Source: Aquimonas sp041395245 (GTDB lineage: Bacteria > Pseudomonadota > Gammaproteobacteria > Xanthomonadales > Xanthomonadaceae). From it: a stretch of DNA of 64,000 nucleotides. The notes beneath the pieces were generated by a model. The model was not told where the DNA came from. It worked only from the letters and a program-made list of their open reading frames with translations, and did not search any database. Position numbers and translations under genes: made by a program. Of the stretch, positions 33,331 through 41,467 are shown in pieces (position 1 is the stretch's first letter; the number at the start of each line of letters is the position of its first letter). The stretch spans positions 62,001 through 126,000 of the forward strand of contig JAWLAY010000013.1 in NCBI GenBank assembly GCA_041395245.1, read 5' to 3'.

Positions 33331-34065
33331 ATGAGTGATCGAGCCCACAACGAATCCGCGATGGCCTGTGTCTTGCTGGTGGAAGACGACCACGCGCTTC
33401 GCGACCTGGTGGCAACCTACTTGCGCCAGAACGCGTTGCGCGTGATCGAGGCGGGCGATGGCATCGAAATGCGCGCGGTGCTGGCTCGCGAGAACGTCGA
33501 CCTGGTCGTGCTGGATCTGATGCTGCCGGGTGAGGATGGTCTGAGTCTGCTGCGCAGTCTGCGCGCCCAGTCCGCAACGCCGGTCGTCATTGCTTCGGCC
33601 CGAGGTGACGAGGTGGATCGCATTGTCGGCCTGGAGGTGGGCGCCGATGACTATCTGGCCAAACCCTTCGGACCGCGCGAATTGCTGGCTCGCGTGAGAG
33701 CGGTATTGCGCCGTGCCAATCCAGCACCAGCGTCCGGATTGAGCGCGGATCGCTGCCGGTTTGGTGATCTCCACCTGGATGTGTTGCAGCACAAATTGGT
33801 GCGTGGGGAACAGGAAGTCGCACTGACGTCGGGCGAATTCAACCTGCTGCGGATTCTTTGCGAGCATCCCAACCGCGTGCTGTCGCGGGATCAGTTGATC
33901 ACCTTGCTGAAGGGCTACGAACGCAACCCGTTTGATCGCAGTGTGGACGTGCGCATCACCCGCTTGCGGCGCAAGATCGAACCCAGGCCGGACGCGCCCG
34001 TGTTCATTCGCACCATTTGGGGTGAAGGCTATCTATTCGCGCCTGGCGGAGATCGAAGCGCGTGA
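33331..34065 (+). CDS. OmpR-family two-component response regulator
   Basis: A 244-residue regulator from the ATG at 33331, with GAGGA upstream; the frame is open to 33025 through the divergent promoter. The receiver domain has the acidic pair EDD (18-20), phospho-acceptor Asp62 in LVVLDLMLPGEDG, and the Lys of YLAKPFGPRELL. The winged-helix C-terminus includes LTSGEFNLLRILCEHPNRVL, DVRITRLRRKIE and TIWGEGYLFAP, typical of OmpR itself. GTGA overlap couples it to the EnvZ-like kinase. The divergent lipoprotein/DUF2202 unit is an obvious candidate target. Confidence 0.92.
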   Translation: MSDRAHNESAMACVLLVEDDHALRDLVATYLRQNALRVIEAGDGIEMRAVLARENVDLVVLDLMLPGEDGLSLLRSLRAQSATPVVIASARGDEVDRIVGLEVGADDYLAKPFGPRELLARVRAVLRRANPAPASGLSADRCRFGDLHLDVLQHKLVRGEQEVALTSGEFNLLRILCEHPNRVLSRDQLITLLKGYERNPFDRSVDVRITRLRRKIEPRPDAPVFIRTIWGEGYLFAPGGDRSA

Positions 34066-35363
34066 AAAAAATCAGTCTGTTCCAGCGCAGTCTGTTGGCG
34101 ATTGCAGCGGGATTGCTGATCGCGATCACGGTGTCGGCCATGCTGGCCTATGTGTACGTGCTGCAACCGTTGGCGGCCCGTTCTGCGGATGACTTCTCCG
34201 CCTTGCTGGTGCTGTCTGCGCGTACCTGGGCCGAACTGCCACCCGACACCCGACCGGCTTTCGTCAAGGAACTGCAGGATGCCCATGCGCTGCAGATTCA
34301 GCCGCTGCAAGCACCCGCGGCAACCGAGTCGATGCAAGGACATCCGTATTTGCAATTGCTGCACGACAGTCTGCATGCGCGGTTGTACGACGACGAAGGT
34401 CTGCGTGTCAGTGAATCACCACCGGGACAGTTCAATGTCGACCTCGGTCTGACGGCGCAGTGGCTGCGATTCTCTTTCACCAAGCAGCGCATCACCCCAC
34501 GACCGAACCGCGCCGTTGCCGGTACGGTGATCGCGGTGTTGCTGACGGCGCTGGTGGTTGCCTTCTGGTTGGCGAGGCATATCAGTGCGCCCGTGCGGGC
34601 ACTGGAAGCGGCCACTCGAAGGCTCGCCTTCGCCGAAGACCGTGCCGAGGTACCGGGCAGCGCCATCCGCGAGCTGCACAAGCTGGGCCAGGCCATGCAA
34701 GCGATGGCCGACGAAATCGCCGTGCAGAGGCAGCATCAACTGGTCCTGCTGGCCGGGGTGTCGCACGACCTGCGTACACCGCTGAGTCGCATGAAGATGG
34801 CGATCGGTATGGCCGAGGAGGTGCTGCCCGACGGTATCCGGCAACGCCTGGAGAGCGACATCGCGGAAATGGATCTGTTGATCGGCGCGCAACTGGCGCT
34901 TTCGCGGGCGCGACAGGTGGAAGCGGGTCAGCGCATCGATCTAAAGGCCGTCCTGCAGGAATGGGTCGATGCCGAACAGGCGATGTCCCCAGTGCCGATT
35001 CGGGTACGGTTTGGCGACGACATCGGCGAGTGGACCGTGGCCTCGACGGCGCTTCGTCGCCTCCTCGCCAATCTGATCCAGAACGCGACCCGCTATGGCG
35101 CCCGCGAGGTGCAGGTCGTGCTGCGTCGTTGCGGTCGTGGACTGAGCATCGGTGTGCGCGATGACGGGCCCGGCATTGCCGCGGAGTTGCGTGACGCCGT
35201 ATTCCGCCCGTTTTATCGCACCGATGCGTCGCGCCAGCGGGCAAGCGGTGGCGCGGGGCTGGGTCTGGCGATTGCGCGCCAGCTGGCCGAGACGCATGGC
35301 TGGACGCTTCGCCTGGTCAACCGCGCCAGACCGGGCTGTTCGTTCTGGCTGCGGATCCGTTGA
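34062..35363 (+). CDS. EnvZ-like sensor histidine kinase
   Basis: A 433-residue kinase from a GTG at 34062 overlapping the regulator stop. Spans lie at about 10-34 and 152-171, enclosing a periplasmic sensor of about 115 residues with LPPDTRPAFVKELQ. A HAMP segment follows (ISAPVRALEAATRRLA). The HisKA box is LLAGVSHDLRTPLSRMKMA with His235. HATPase boxes are complete: NLIQNATRYG, DDGPGI, RPFYRTD and GGAGLGLAIARQLAE. It has the EnvZ/RstB-type layout. Convergent with algC, 42 bp apart. Confidence 0.92.
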   Translation: MKKISLFQRSLLAIAAGLLIAITVSAMLAYVYVLQPLAARSADDFSALLVLSARTWAELPPDTRPAFVKELQDAHALQIQPLQAPAATESMQGHPYLQLLHDSLHARLYDDEGLRVSESPPGQFNVDLGLTAQWLRFSFTKQRITPRPNRAVAGTVIAVLLTALVVAFWLARHISAPVRALEAATRRLAFAEDRAEVPGSAIRELHKLGQAMQAMADEIAVQRQHQLVLLAGVSHDLRTPLSRMKMAIGMAEEVLPDGIRQRLESDIAEMDLLIGAQLALSRARQVEAGQRIDLKAVLQEWVDAEQAMSPVPIRVRFGDDIGEWTVASTALRRLLANLIQNATRYGAREVQVVLRRCGRGLSIGVRDDGPGIAAELRDAVFRPFYRTDASRQRASGGAGLGLAIARQLAETHGWTLRLVNRARPGCSFWLRIR

Positions 35364-35405
35364 GCGTCCTGCTTTCCGCTTGACGGGCTCCCAGGCCCGA
35401 TGCGG

Positions 35406-37736
35406 TCAGAACGGCAGCTTGAGGCTCGCGTCCACGGCCAGCATCTGCGCGCGGAAGGCTTCCTGGATGCGGTTCAGTGCGATGTCATTGTCGGCATCGA
35501 AGCGCAGCACCAGGCTGGGCGTGGTATTCGAGCAACGCACCAGACCCCAGCCGTCCGGCCAGTCGACACGGATGCCGTCGATGGTGATGAGCTTACCGCC
35601 TTCAAATTTCGCGGCGGCCAGGAAGCGATCCATGAAGGCGTAGTGCGCGCCTTCGTCCATGACCACCTTCAATTCCGGTGTCGAGACGCCTTTCGGCAGC
35701 TCGGCGAAAATCTCCTCAGGCGTGCGGTCGTCGGCGGCGAGAATCTCCATCAGGCGTGCCGCGGCATAAACGCCATCGTCAAATCCGAACCAGCGCTCCT
35801 GGAAGAAGAAGTGGCCGCTCATCTCGCCGGCCAGTTCGGCTTCGGTTTCGCGCATCTTGGCCTTGATCAGCGAGTGACCGGTCTTCCACATGATCGGGCT
35901 GCCGCCGTTGCGCAGAACATGTCCGGCCAGATGCCCGGTGCATTTGACGTCATAGATGATCGCCGCGCCCGGATTGCGGCTCAGTACATCCTGGGCAAAC
36001 AGCATCAGCAGACGGTCGGGGAAGATCACCTCGCCGGATTTGGTAACCACACCCAGGCGGTCGCCGTCGCCATCGAAGGCGAGGCCGAGGTCGGCGTTCA
36101 GGCGCTGAACCATCATCACCAGATCGTTCAGATTTGCCGGATCGGACGGGTCGGGATGGTGATTGGGGAAGTTGCCGTCGATATCGCAGAACAGCGGTTC
36201 GACTTCGCAACCAATGGCACCGAGCACCTTGGGCGCGATATCGCCCGCGACGCCATTGCCGCAATCCACCACGATGCGCATGCGCCGTTCGGTCTGAATG
36301 TCGCCGGCGATCCGTGAGAGGTAGTCGTCCTGCACGTCGAGTTGCTGCAGGCCGCCACCGCCCTTGGCAACCAGACGTCCTTCCGCGATGCGCGCGTACA
36401 GATCCTGAATCGCGGCGCCCGAGAGTGTTTCGCCGCCAACCACGATCTTGAAGCCGTTGTAGTCGGGCGGATTGTGGCTGCCGGTCAACGAGATGCAGCA
36501 GCCGGTATGCAGTTGATAGGCGGCGAAATACGTCACTGGTGTCGGCACCATGCCGATGTCGATGACGTCGCGACCCGCCAGGCGCAAACCTTCGATCAAG
36601 GCCGCGGAAAGACTCGGCCCGGACAGTCGCCCGTCGCGTCCGACCACGATTTCCCTCAGTCCCTTGTCGGCCATCAGACTACCCACCGCCTGACCGATCA
36701 GTTGCGCGACGCCTTCATCAATCGCCACACCGACCACGCCACGGATGTCGTAGGCGCGGAAGATGCTGCGTTCGATGCGCACCTTGGGCTTGGCGGCGGG
36801 CTTGTCCATGCTGGGCTTCCTGGTGGTTTCGGATTGCGGTTGTGCGGCCAGTGTCTCAAGGAAGGTCGGCTCTTCCGCTCGGACACGGGCAATGCCGGGA
36901 TTCAGCGGATTGTTGCGCAAGCCCCAAGCCAGATAGCCTCCCATCAACAACATCGTGAAGCCCATCAGGAACTGTACCGGCGGCGCATACGGCACCCAGC
37001 TATACGCTGGCGGCGCCGCCACGCTCAGATACATGCCGCTGTCCGCCACCGCTTGACGCTGGGCGCGTTCGGCAAAATCGCTGTCGCCCGCTTCCGCCAG
37101 CATCGCCGAATCGTTGGACAGTGCGAGATAGCCACGCGGCAGTTCGGCTTGCTCGACGTGGCGCAGGTAGTTCTTCAGGGTCGATTCGACGAGAACCACC
37201 CCGACTGCCTTGCCGGCGTCACGCACGGCGGCGGCAACACCCAGATTGCCGCGTGCGCCCGAGCCGATCGGCGCGGCGACCGGTTCCTGGGATTCGCGTG
37301 CGCGATTGATCAGTTCCAGCCGGGTGTAGCCGAACTCGCGCAAGTCCTGTTTGTAGACTTCTTCGAGTTGAGCGCTGTAGACGCTGATCGCGGGTGCGTC
37401 AAACCAGACCCGCTTGACGCGTTCGCCTGCCGACTCCATCGCACCTGCTGCCACGTCAGCGCGCAGATAGGCATCGTTGACGACGGTCGCGAGTCGCTTC
37501 TTGCGTTCGTCGATGTCGTGCTCGATCTGCTCGGAAATCGTCTGACGCAGCTCGACCAGCGCTTCACCGGCACGCGCGCTCGTCCAGGCCTGCCAGGCCT
37601 GATAGAAGATGACCAGGCCGGAGACGCAGGCAATGGCGGTCAGGCCGATGAAAAACGGCCGCTGTAAGGCCAGCAACTGGGGTGGAATCTGGATGGGTTC
37701 GCGCTCGGCGACCTTCTTATTTTTCTTCTTTGCCAT
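35406..37736 (-). CDS. algC: Phosphomannomutase/phosphoglucomutase with N-terminal membrane domain
   Basis: A 776-residue protein. Residues 1-310 form a membrane module: a lysine-rich start, a span at about 28-46, a periplasmic region, and a second span at about 255-273. From about 325 the AlgC/XanA alpha-D-phosphohexomutase follows: catalytic Ser420 in TGSHNPP, the Mg loop DGDGDR (555-560), the sugar loop GEMSGH (637-642) and the phosphate loop RCSNTTPS near the C-terminus. It interconverts hexose 1- and 6-phosphates for exopolysaccharide and LPS precursors. The extended N-terminus is common in Lysobacterales AlgC. Next to dut and coaBC, a conserved gammaproteobacterial order. Confidence 0.93.
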   Translation of the reverse strand: MAKKKNKKVAEREPIQIPPQLLALQRPFFIGLTAIACVSGLVIFYQAWQAWTSARAGEALVELRQTISEQIEHDIDERKKRLATVVNDAYLRADVAAGAMESAGERVKRVWFDAPAISVYSAQLEEVYKQDLREFGYTRLELINRARESQEPVAAPIGSGARGNLGVAAAVRDAGKAVGVVLVESTLKNYLRHVEQAELPRGYLALSNDSAMLAEAGDSDFAERAQRQAVADSGMYLSVAAPPAYSWVPYAPPVQFLMGFTMLLMGGYLAWGLRNNPLNPGIARVRAEEPTFLETLAAQPQSETTRKPSMDKPAAKPKVRIERSIFRAYDIRGVVGVAIDEGVAQLIGQAVGSLMADKGLREIVVGRDGRLSGPSLSAALIEGLRLAGRDVIDIGMVPTPVTYFAAYQLHTGCCISLTGSHNPPDYNGFKIVVGGETLSGAAIQDLYARIAEGRLVAKGGGGLQQLDVQDDYLSRIAGDIQTERRMRIVVDCGNGVAGDIAPKVLGAIGCEVEPLFCDIDGNFPNHHPDPSDPANLNDLVMMVQRLNADLGLAFDGDGDRLGVVTKSGEVIFPDRLLMLFAQDVLSRNPGAAIIYDVKCTGHLAGHVLRNGGSPIMWKTGHSLIKAKMRETEAELAGEMSGHFFFQERWFGFDDGVYAAARLMEILAADDRTPEEIFAELPKGVSTPELKVVMDEGAHYAFMDRFLAAAKFEGGKLITIDGIRVDWPDGWGLVRCSNTTPSLVLRFDADNDIALNRIQEAFRAQMLAVDASLKLPF

Positions 37737-37755
37737 GTCCTGACGTCCTGCGGGC

Positions 37756-38220
37756 TCAGCCTTGACCAGTGTGGCCGAAACCGCCGCTGCCGCGCGCGCT
37801 GGTCTCGAATTCTGTGACGGTATTCAACGCGACCCGGCAGATCGGCATCACCACCAGCTGCGCCACGCGATCACCCGGATGGATGCTGCACTGCGCCGCG
37901 CTGCGGTTCCACAGGCTGATCATCAATGGACCCTGATAGTCGGCATCGATCAGACCGACCAGATTGCCCAGTACCAGACCGTGCTTGTGTCCCAGGCCAG
38001 AACGCGGCAGCACGATTGCACACAGGCCGGGGTCGGCCAGATGGATGGCCATTCCCGAGGGAACCAGTTGCGACTCGCCGGGCGCCAGGGTCAGTGGCGC
38101 ATCCAACATGGCGCGCAGATCGAGACCGGCCGAGGCGGCAGTAGCGTAGGCGGGAAGTGGGAAGGTCGTGCCGAGGCGGGGATCGAGAATGCGGATATCC
38201 AGCGACCGTTCGGCGCTCAT
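37756..38220 (-). CDS. dut: Deoxyuridine 5'-triphosphate nucleotidohydrolase
   Basis: A 154-residue trimeric dUTPase hydrolysing dUTP to dUMP. All five motifs are visible: AGLDLRAM, LPRSGLGHKHG, GNLVGLIDADYQGP, GDRVAQLVV and the P-loop-like RGSGGFGHTG near the C-terminus. The ATG at 38220 overlaps the coaBC stop (ATGA) and gives the normal N-terminus MSAERSLDIRILDPR. It lies 19 bp before algC. Confidence 0.96.
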   Translation of the reverse strand: MSAERSLDIRILDPRLGTTFPLPAYATAASAGLDLRAMLDAPLTLAPGESQLVPSGMAIHLADPGLCAIVLPRSGLGHKHGLVLGNLVGLIDADYQGPLMISLWNRSAAQCSIHPGDRVAQLVVMPICRVALNTVTEFETSARGSGGFGHTGQG

Positions 38221-39431
38221 GACGAAATCCCTGCAGGTGACAGACGTGCGGCGATGCACATCAGCAATTGTCGGGCCACATCGGACTTGGAAGCTGCGGC
38301 GATGCGCAGTTCGCCACCGGGCCAATAAACGTTCAGCGCATTACGTTCCGATTCAAAGCCTTGCCCGGCAATCGAGACGTCGTTGGCCGCAATCATGTCC
38401 AGATTTTTGCGCGCCAGCTTGTCGCACGCATGCGCCTCAACATCGTTGGTTTCTGCGGCAAAACCGACCACCAGCGGCCGATCCTGACGCGCTGCGACCT
38501 CCGCGACGATGTCCGGATTGCGGACCAGTTGCAGGTCCAGCGTGTCGGCGCATTTCTTGATCTTCTGGACGGCCACTTCGCGCGGGCGGTAGTCAGCCAC
38601 GGCTGCCGCCGCGATGAAGACATCCTGGCCCGCAAGTTGCTGCAGCACCGCGTCGCGCATCTGCAGTGCACTACGCACATCGATGCGCCGAACGCCCGGC
38701 GGTGTGGGCAAGGAAACCGGTCCAGCGACCAGTGTCACCTGCGCGCCCATGGCCTGCGCGACCTGTGCAATGGCAAAGCCCATTTTGCCGGAGCTTCGGT
38801 TGCCGACAAAGCGCACCGGGTCGATGTCTTCCAGGGTCGGTCCCGCGCTGATCAGCAGACGACGATCCCGTAACACAGCGGACGCGGCGGGTGCCAGCAC
38901 GGCGGCCACGATCTCGATTGGTTCCAGCAAACGACCATCACCGACATCACCGCAGGCCTGTTCACCCGATGCGGGCCCCAGCACCTGCACACCGCGCTGT
39001 CGCAGCAGGGCGAGATTGGCCTGGGTGGCGGGATGCGCCCACATCTGCTGATTCATCGCGGGCGCGACGCTCAGCGGCGCTGCGCTGGCAAGGCACAGCG
39101 TGGACAGCAGATCATCGGCGTGACCGTGCGCGAGTCTGGCGAGCAGATCGGCACTGGCCGGCGCAATCACGATCTGGCTCGCCCAGCGCGCCAGTTCGAT
39201 ATGGCCCATGGCGGCTTCGGCCGAGGCATCCCACAGGTCACTGCGAACAGGTCGGCCACTGAGCGCCTGAAACGTGGCCGCACCCACAAAGTGCTGCGCC
39301 GCCGCCGTCATCACCACCTGCACCTCGGCACCCGCCTTGACCAGCAGACGGACCAGTTCGGCGGCTTTGTAGGCGGCGATGCCGCCACTGACACCCAGCA
39401 GGATGCGATGTGATGAAGAGGCCGACGACAC
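38217..39431 (-). CDS. coaBC: Phosphopantothenoylcysteine decarboxylase / phosphopantothenate-cysteine ligase
   Basis: A bifunctional coenzyme A enzyme of about 404 residues. The flavin-dependent CoaC half begins ILLGVSGGIAAYKAAELVR and has the PASADLLARLAHG and APAMNQQMW elements. The CoaB half begins LLISAGPTLEDIDPVRFVGN and includes NRSSGKMG, AAVADYRP and KIKK (synthetase Lys). A GTG at 39431 with AGGA upstream is preferred; a TTG at 39449 is possible. It is divergent from radC across 94 bp and coupled to dut, the standard gammaproteobacterial order. Confidence 0.94.
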   Translation of the reverse strand: MSSASSSHRILLGVSGGIAAYKAAELVRLLVKAGAEVQVVMTAAAQHFVGAATFQALSGRPVRSDLWDASAEAAMGHIELARWASQIVIAPASADLLARLAHGHADDLLSTLCLASAAPLSVAPAMNQQMWAHPATQANLALLRQRGVQVLGPASGEQACGDVGDGRLLEPIEIVAAVLAPAASAVLRDRRLLISAGPTLEDIDPVRFVGNRSSGKMGFAIAQVAQAMGAQVTLVAGPVSLPTPPGVRRIDVRSALQMRDAVLQQLAGQDVFIAAAAVADYRPREVAVQKIKKCADTLDLQLVRNPDIVAEVAARQDRPLVVGFAAETNDVEAHACDKLARKNLDMIAANDVSIAGQGFESERNALNVYWPGGELRIAAASKSDVARQLLMCIAARLSPAGISS

Positions 39432-39525
39432 CGGAATTATCCTACCCAAGACGATGGCCTTAGCTTACCCGAAACCCCTGCGGGCTCCGAGTCAGCACGC
39501 GGCGGCTTCGGCATACGCTTGTGCC

Positions 39526-40200
39526 ATGTCGATACGTCACTGGCCCGAAACCGAACGCCCCCGCGAAAAGCTCTTGTCACGCGGCCCGCAGCAACTGTCC
39601 GATGCCGAACTATTGGCGCTGTTCCTCGGTTCTGGCGTGGCGGGCAAAGATGCAGTGCAGACTGCTCGCGAGCTGTTGGCGCAGCGCGGCTCACTGGCGG
39701 CCTTGCTGCATCGTCCGGTGGCCGAGATCCGTCGCGAACGCGGTCTGGGTCCGGCCCGCAGCGCCTTGTTGCTGGCGGCGCTGGAACTCGGCGCGCGCGT
39801 GCTCAGCACGCAACTGCAGCGTGGCGAGGCACTGACCGACGAGCGTGCCGCCGGTCGCCTGTTCCAGCAACGTCTTCGCCCTTACGGTCAGGAGGTGTTC
39901 GCCTGCCTGTTCCTGGACACCCGACATCGGATGATCGCCTTCGAGGAATTGTTTCGCGGCACCATCGATGGCACCGAAGTGCATCCGCGCGAAGTGGTCC
40001 GACGCTGCCTGCAGCACAATGCGGCGGCGGTGATATTCGGCCACAACCACCCGAGCGGCGTGGCCGAGCCGAGCACGGCGGACCGGCAGATCACCACGCG
40101 GCTGCAGGAAGCACTGCGCCTGATCGACGTGCGCGTGCTGGATCATTTCATCGTCGGTGACGGCGTACCGCTGTCGTTTGCAGCGCGCGGTTTGATCTGA
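39526..40200 (+). CDS. radC: RadC family JAB-domain protein
   Basis: A 224-residue protein from the ATG at 39526. An N-terminal helix-hairpin-helix part (RPREKLLSRGPQQLSDAELL) is followed by the JAMM/MPN+ domain with the metal motif FGHNHPSGVAEPSTAD (H-x-H-P-S-G-x8-D). The name comes from an old repair phenotype that is no longer accepted; the biochemical role is unknown. Divergent from coaBC, as in many gammaproteobacteria. Confidence 0.92.
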   Translation: MSIRHWPETERPREKLLSRGPQQLSDAELLALFLGSGVAGKDAVQTARELLAQRGSLAALLHRPVAEIRRERGLGPARSALLLAALELGARVLSTQLQRGEALTDERAAGRLFQQRLRPYGQEVFACLFLDTRHRMIAFEELFRGTIDGTEVHPREVVRRCLQHNAAAVIFGHNHPSGVAEPSTADRQITTRLQEALRLIDVRVLDHFIVGDGVPLSFAARGLI

Positions 40201-40298
40201 CCTGGACCACCGATGCTGACGTTTGCCGTCCCCCAGGGCGATGGAAAGTCGAGGACCGGCTAGGCATATACTCCGGCATCCAGTGCGGGGCCGAGCGG

Positions 40299-41378
40299 AT
40301 GATTTTTCAGCTTGCAGCCAACTACCTTGCCGATGCGGTCGAGCGTGCCCTGCCCGATGCGGGCGCGGCGCGCGAACTGCTGAAGCAACGCCGTCCCGAC
40401 GTGCTGCTGCGTTTGCACCAGCGCCACGAACAATGGCGAATCCAGAGCAAGCGTCAAGAAGCGCCAACACTCGCCAAAGCCGAAGACGCGGTCATTCTTG
40501 GGATCGCTCGCCTTGGTTTGCGGCACGGGCATTTCGGATCCGATCTGCACACCTATCACAACGAAGACCACGCGTTGGAGCTGTTGTTCGGACGCCTTGA
40601 CCGCGTGCTGGAAGTCTTGCCGCCGGATGGCTTCCGCCTGCGTGATGCGCTCGTGCTGGAGTTGTTCGCAGCGGGACACGACCTGCATCAGCGCGAACCC
40701 GGTGTCGATCCCGGTGGCATTGGGCACAACGAACTCGCCAGCCTGGCCGAAACCTTGCGCATCCTGGACGCCTGCGGCTTTGATCGCGAGCAGGACGCCG
40801 ACCAGTACGTCGCCGTCGCCATGGCGATTGCCGGATCGACCTTTGACGCCACGTCGCTTTCTGCCGTTACCCCGGAGGACCCCGCCGTCCACGAAGCCGC
40901 CGATCCAATGCTGAGCGGCGGCGCACTTGCGCCCAGGCTGCGCGAGTGGCTGAGTCGCGAAGCGCCGGGCACGCCCGTCGACGACAAAATGGAGCGTGCG
41001 CTCAGCCTCGCCTGCATCGCCGCGGACCTGGACACTGGCAATGTCGGAGACGCCTTCCTGTTGTTTTGCGAGAGCGCGCGGCGGCTATGCGAGGAACGCG
41101 AAATGCGCGCCGGACGCTCGCTGGGCAGCGTGGAATCGGGGCGGTCCTGTATCGATTTCCTGCTTCACGGACAGGCGCACTATCTGTTCGATCTGCACCG
41201 CTTCAATTCCGAACTGGGCGAACGCGCCTTTGCCACCGCCAAGGCGCAGAACGGGCGAAGACTGCGTGCACTCAGCGCCAGCTTCGAACGCGAACTGCTG
41301 CGCCCGGAGCACATCGGCCTGTCGGGGCACCGCGTATTGGCGATTTACGCCGACCTCGCCATGCAATGCGCGGCATAA
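40299..41378 (+). CDS. Putative HD-superfamily metal-dependent hydrolase
   Basis: A 359-residue cytoplasmic protein. HLHTYHNEDHALELL-like sequence (here DLHTYHNEDHALELL) followed by LELFAAGHDLHQREPG gives the His...His-Asp spacing of HD-domain phosphohydrolases. GIGHNELASLAETL may add a further ligand. The second half (FDLHRFNSELGERAFATAKA) is helical without recognised motifs. Substrate unknown; it could be a nucleotide or second-messenger phosphodiesterase, but the family resemblance is weak outside the motif. A strong hairpin follows. Confidence 0.6.
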   Translation: MIFQLAANYLADAVERALPDAGAARELLKQRRPDVLLRLHQRHEQWRIQSKRQEAPTLAKAEDAVILGIARLGLRHGHFGSDLHTYHNEDHALELLFGRLDRVLEVLPPDGFRLRDALVLELFAAGHDLHQREPGVDPGGIGHNELASLAETLRILDACGFDREQDADQYVAVAMAIAGSTFDATSLSAVTPEDPAVHEAADPMLSGGALAPRLREWLSREAPGTPVDDKMERALSLACIAADLDTGNVGDAFLLFCESARRLCEEREMRAGRSLGSVESGRSCIDFLLHGQAHYLFDLHRFNSELGERAFATAKAQNGRRLRALSASFERELLRPEHIGLSGHRVLAIYADLAMQCAA

Positions 41379-41406
41379 ACTGACGCGGTGGTAGCACGCC
41401 CCAAAC

Positions 41407-41440
41407 AACAAGGCCGGTGCATCGCTGCACCGGCCTTGTT
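41407..41440. terminator. Bidirectional rho-independent terminator
   Basis: A perfect 15-bp stem, AACAAGGCCGGTGCA / TGCACCGGCCTTGTT, around TCGC, between two convergent genes. On the minus strand it is followed by a T-rich GTTTGG run, so it should end the long TonB-system operon, and on the plus strand the HD-like gene. Confidence 0.85.
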
Positions 41441-41467
41441 GCGTTCACGCGTTGGAGAGTGACGTGA

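Noticed and set aside
36342..37667. 441-codon plus-strand frame opposite algC
   Set aside because: Complement of a gene with intact phosphohexomutase motifs; no independent evidence.
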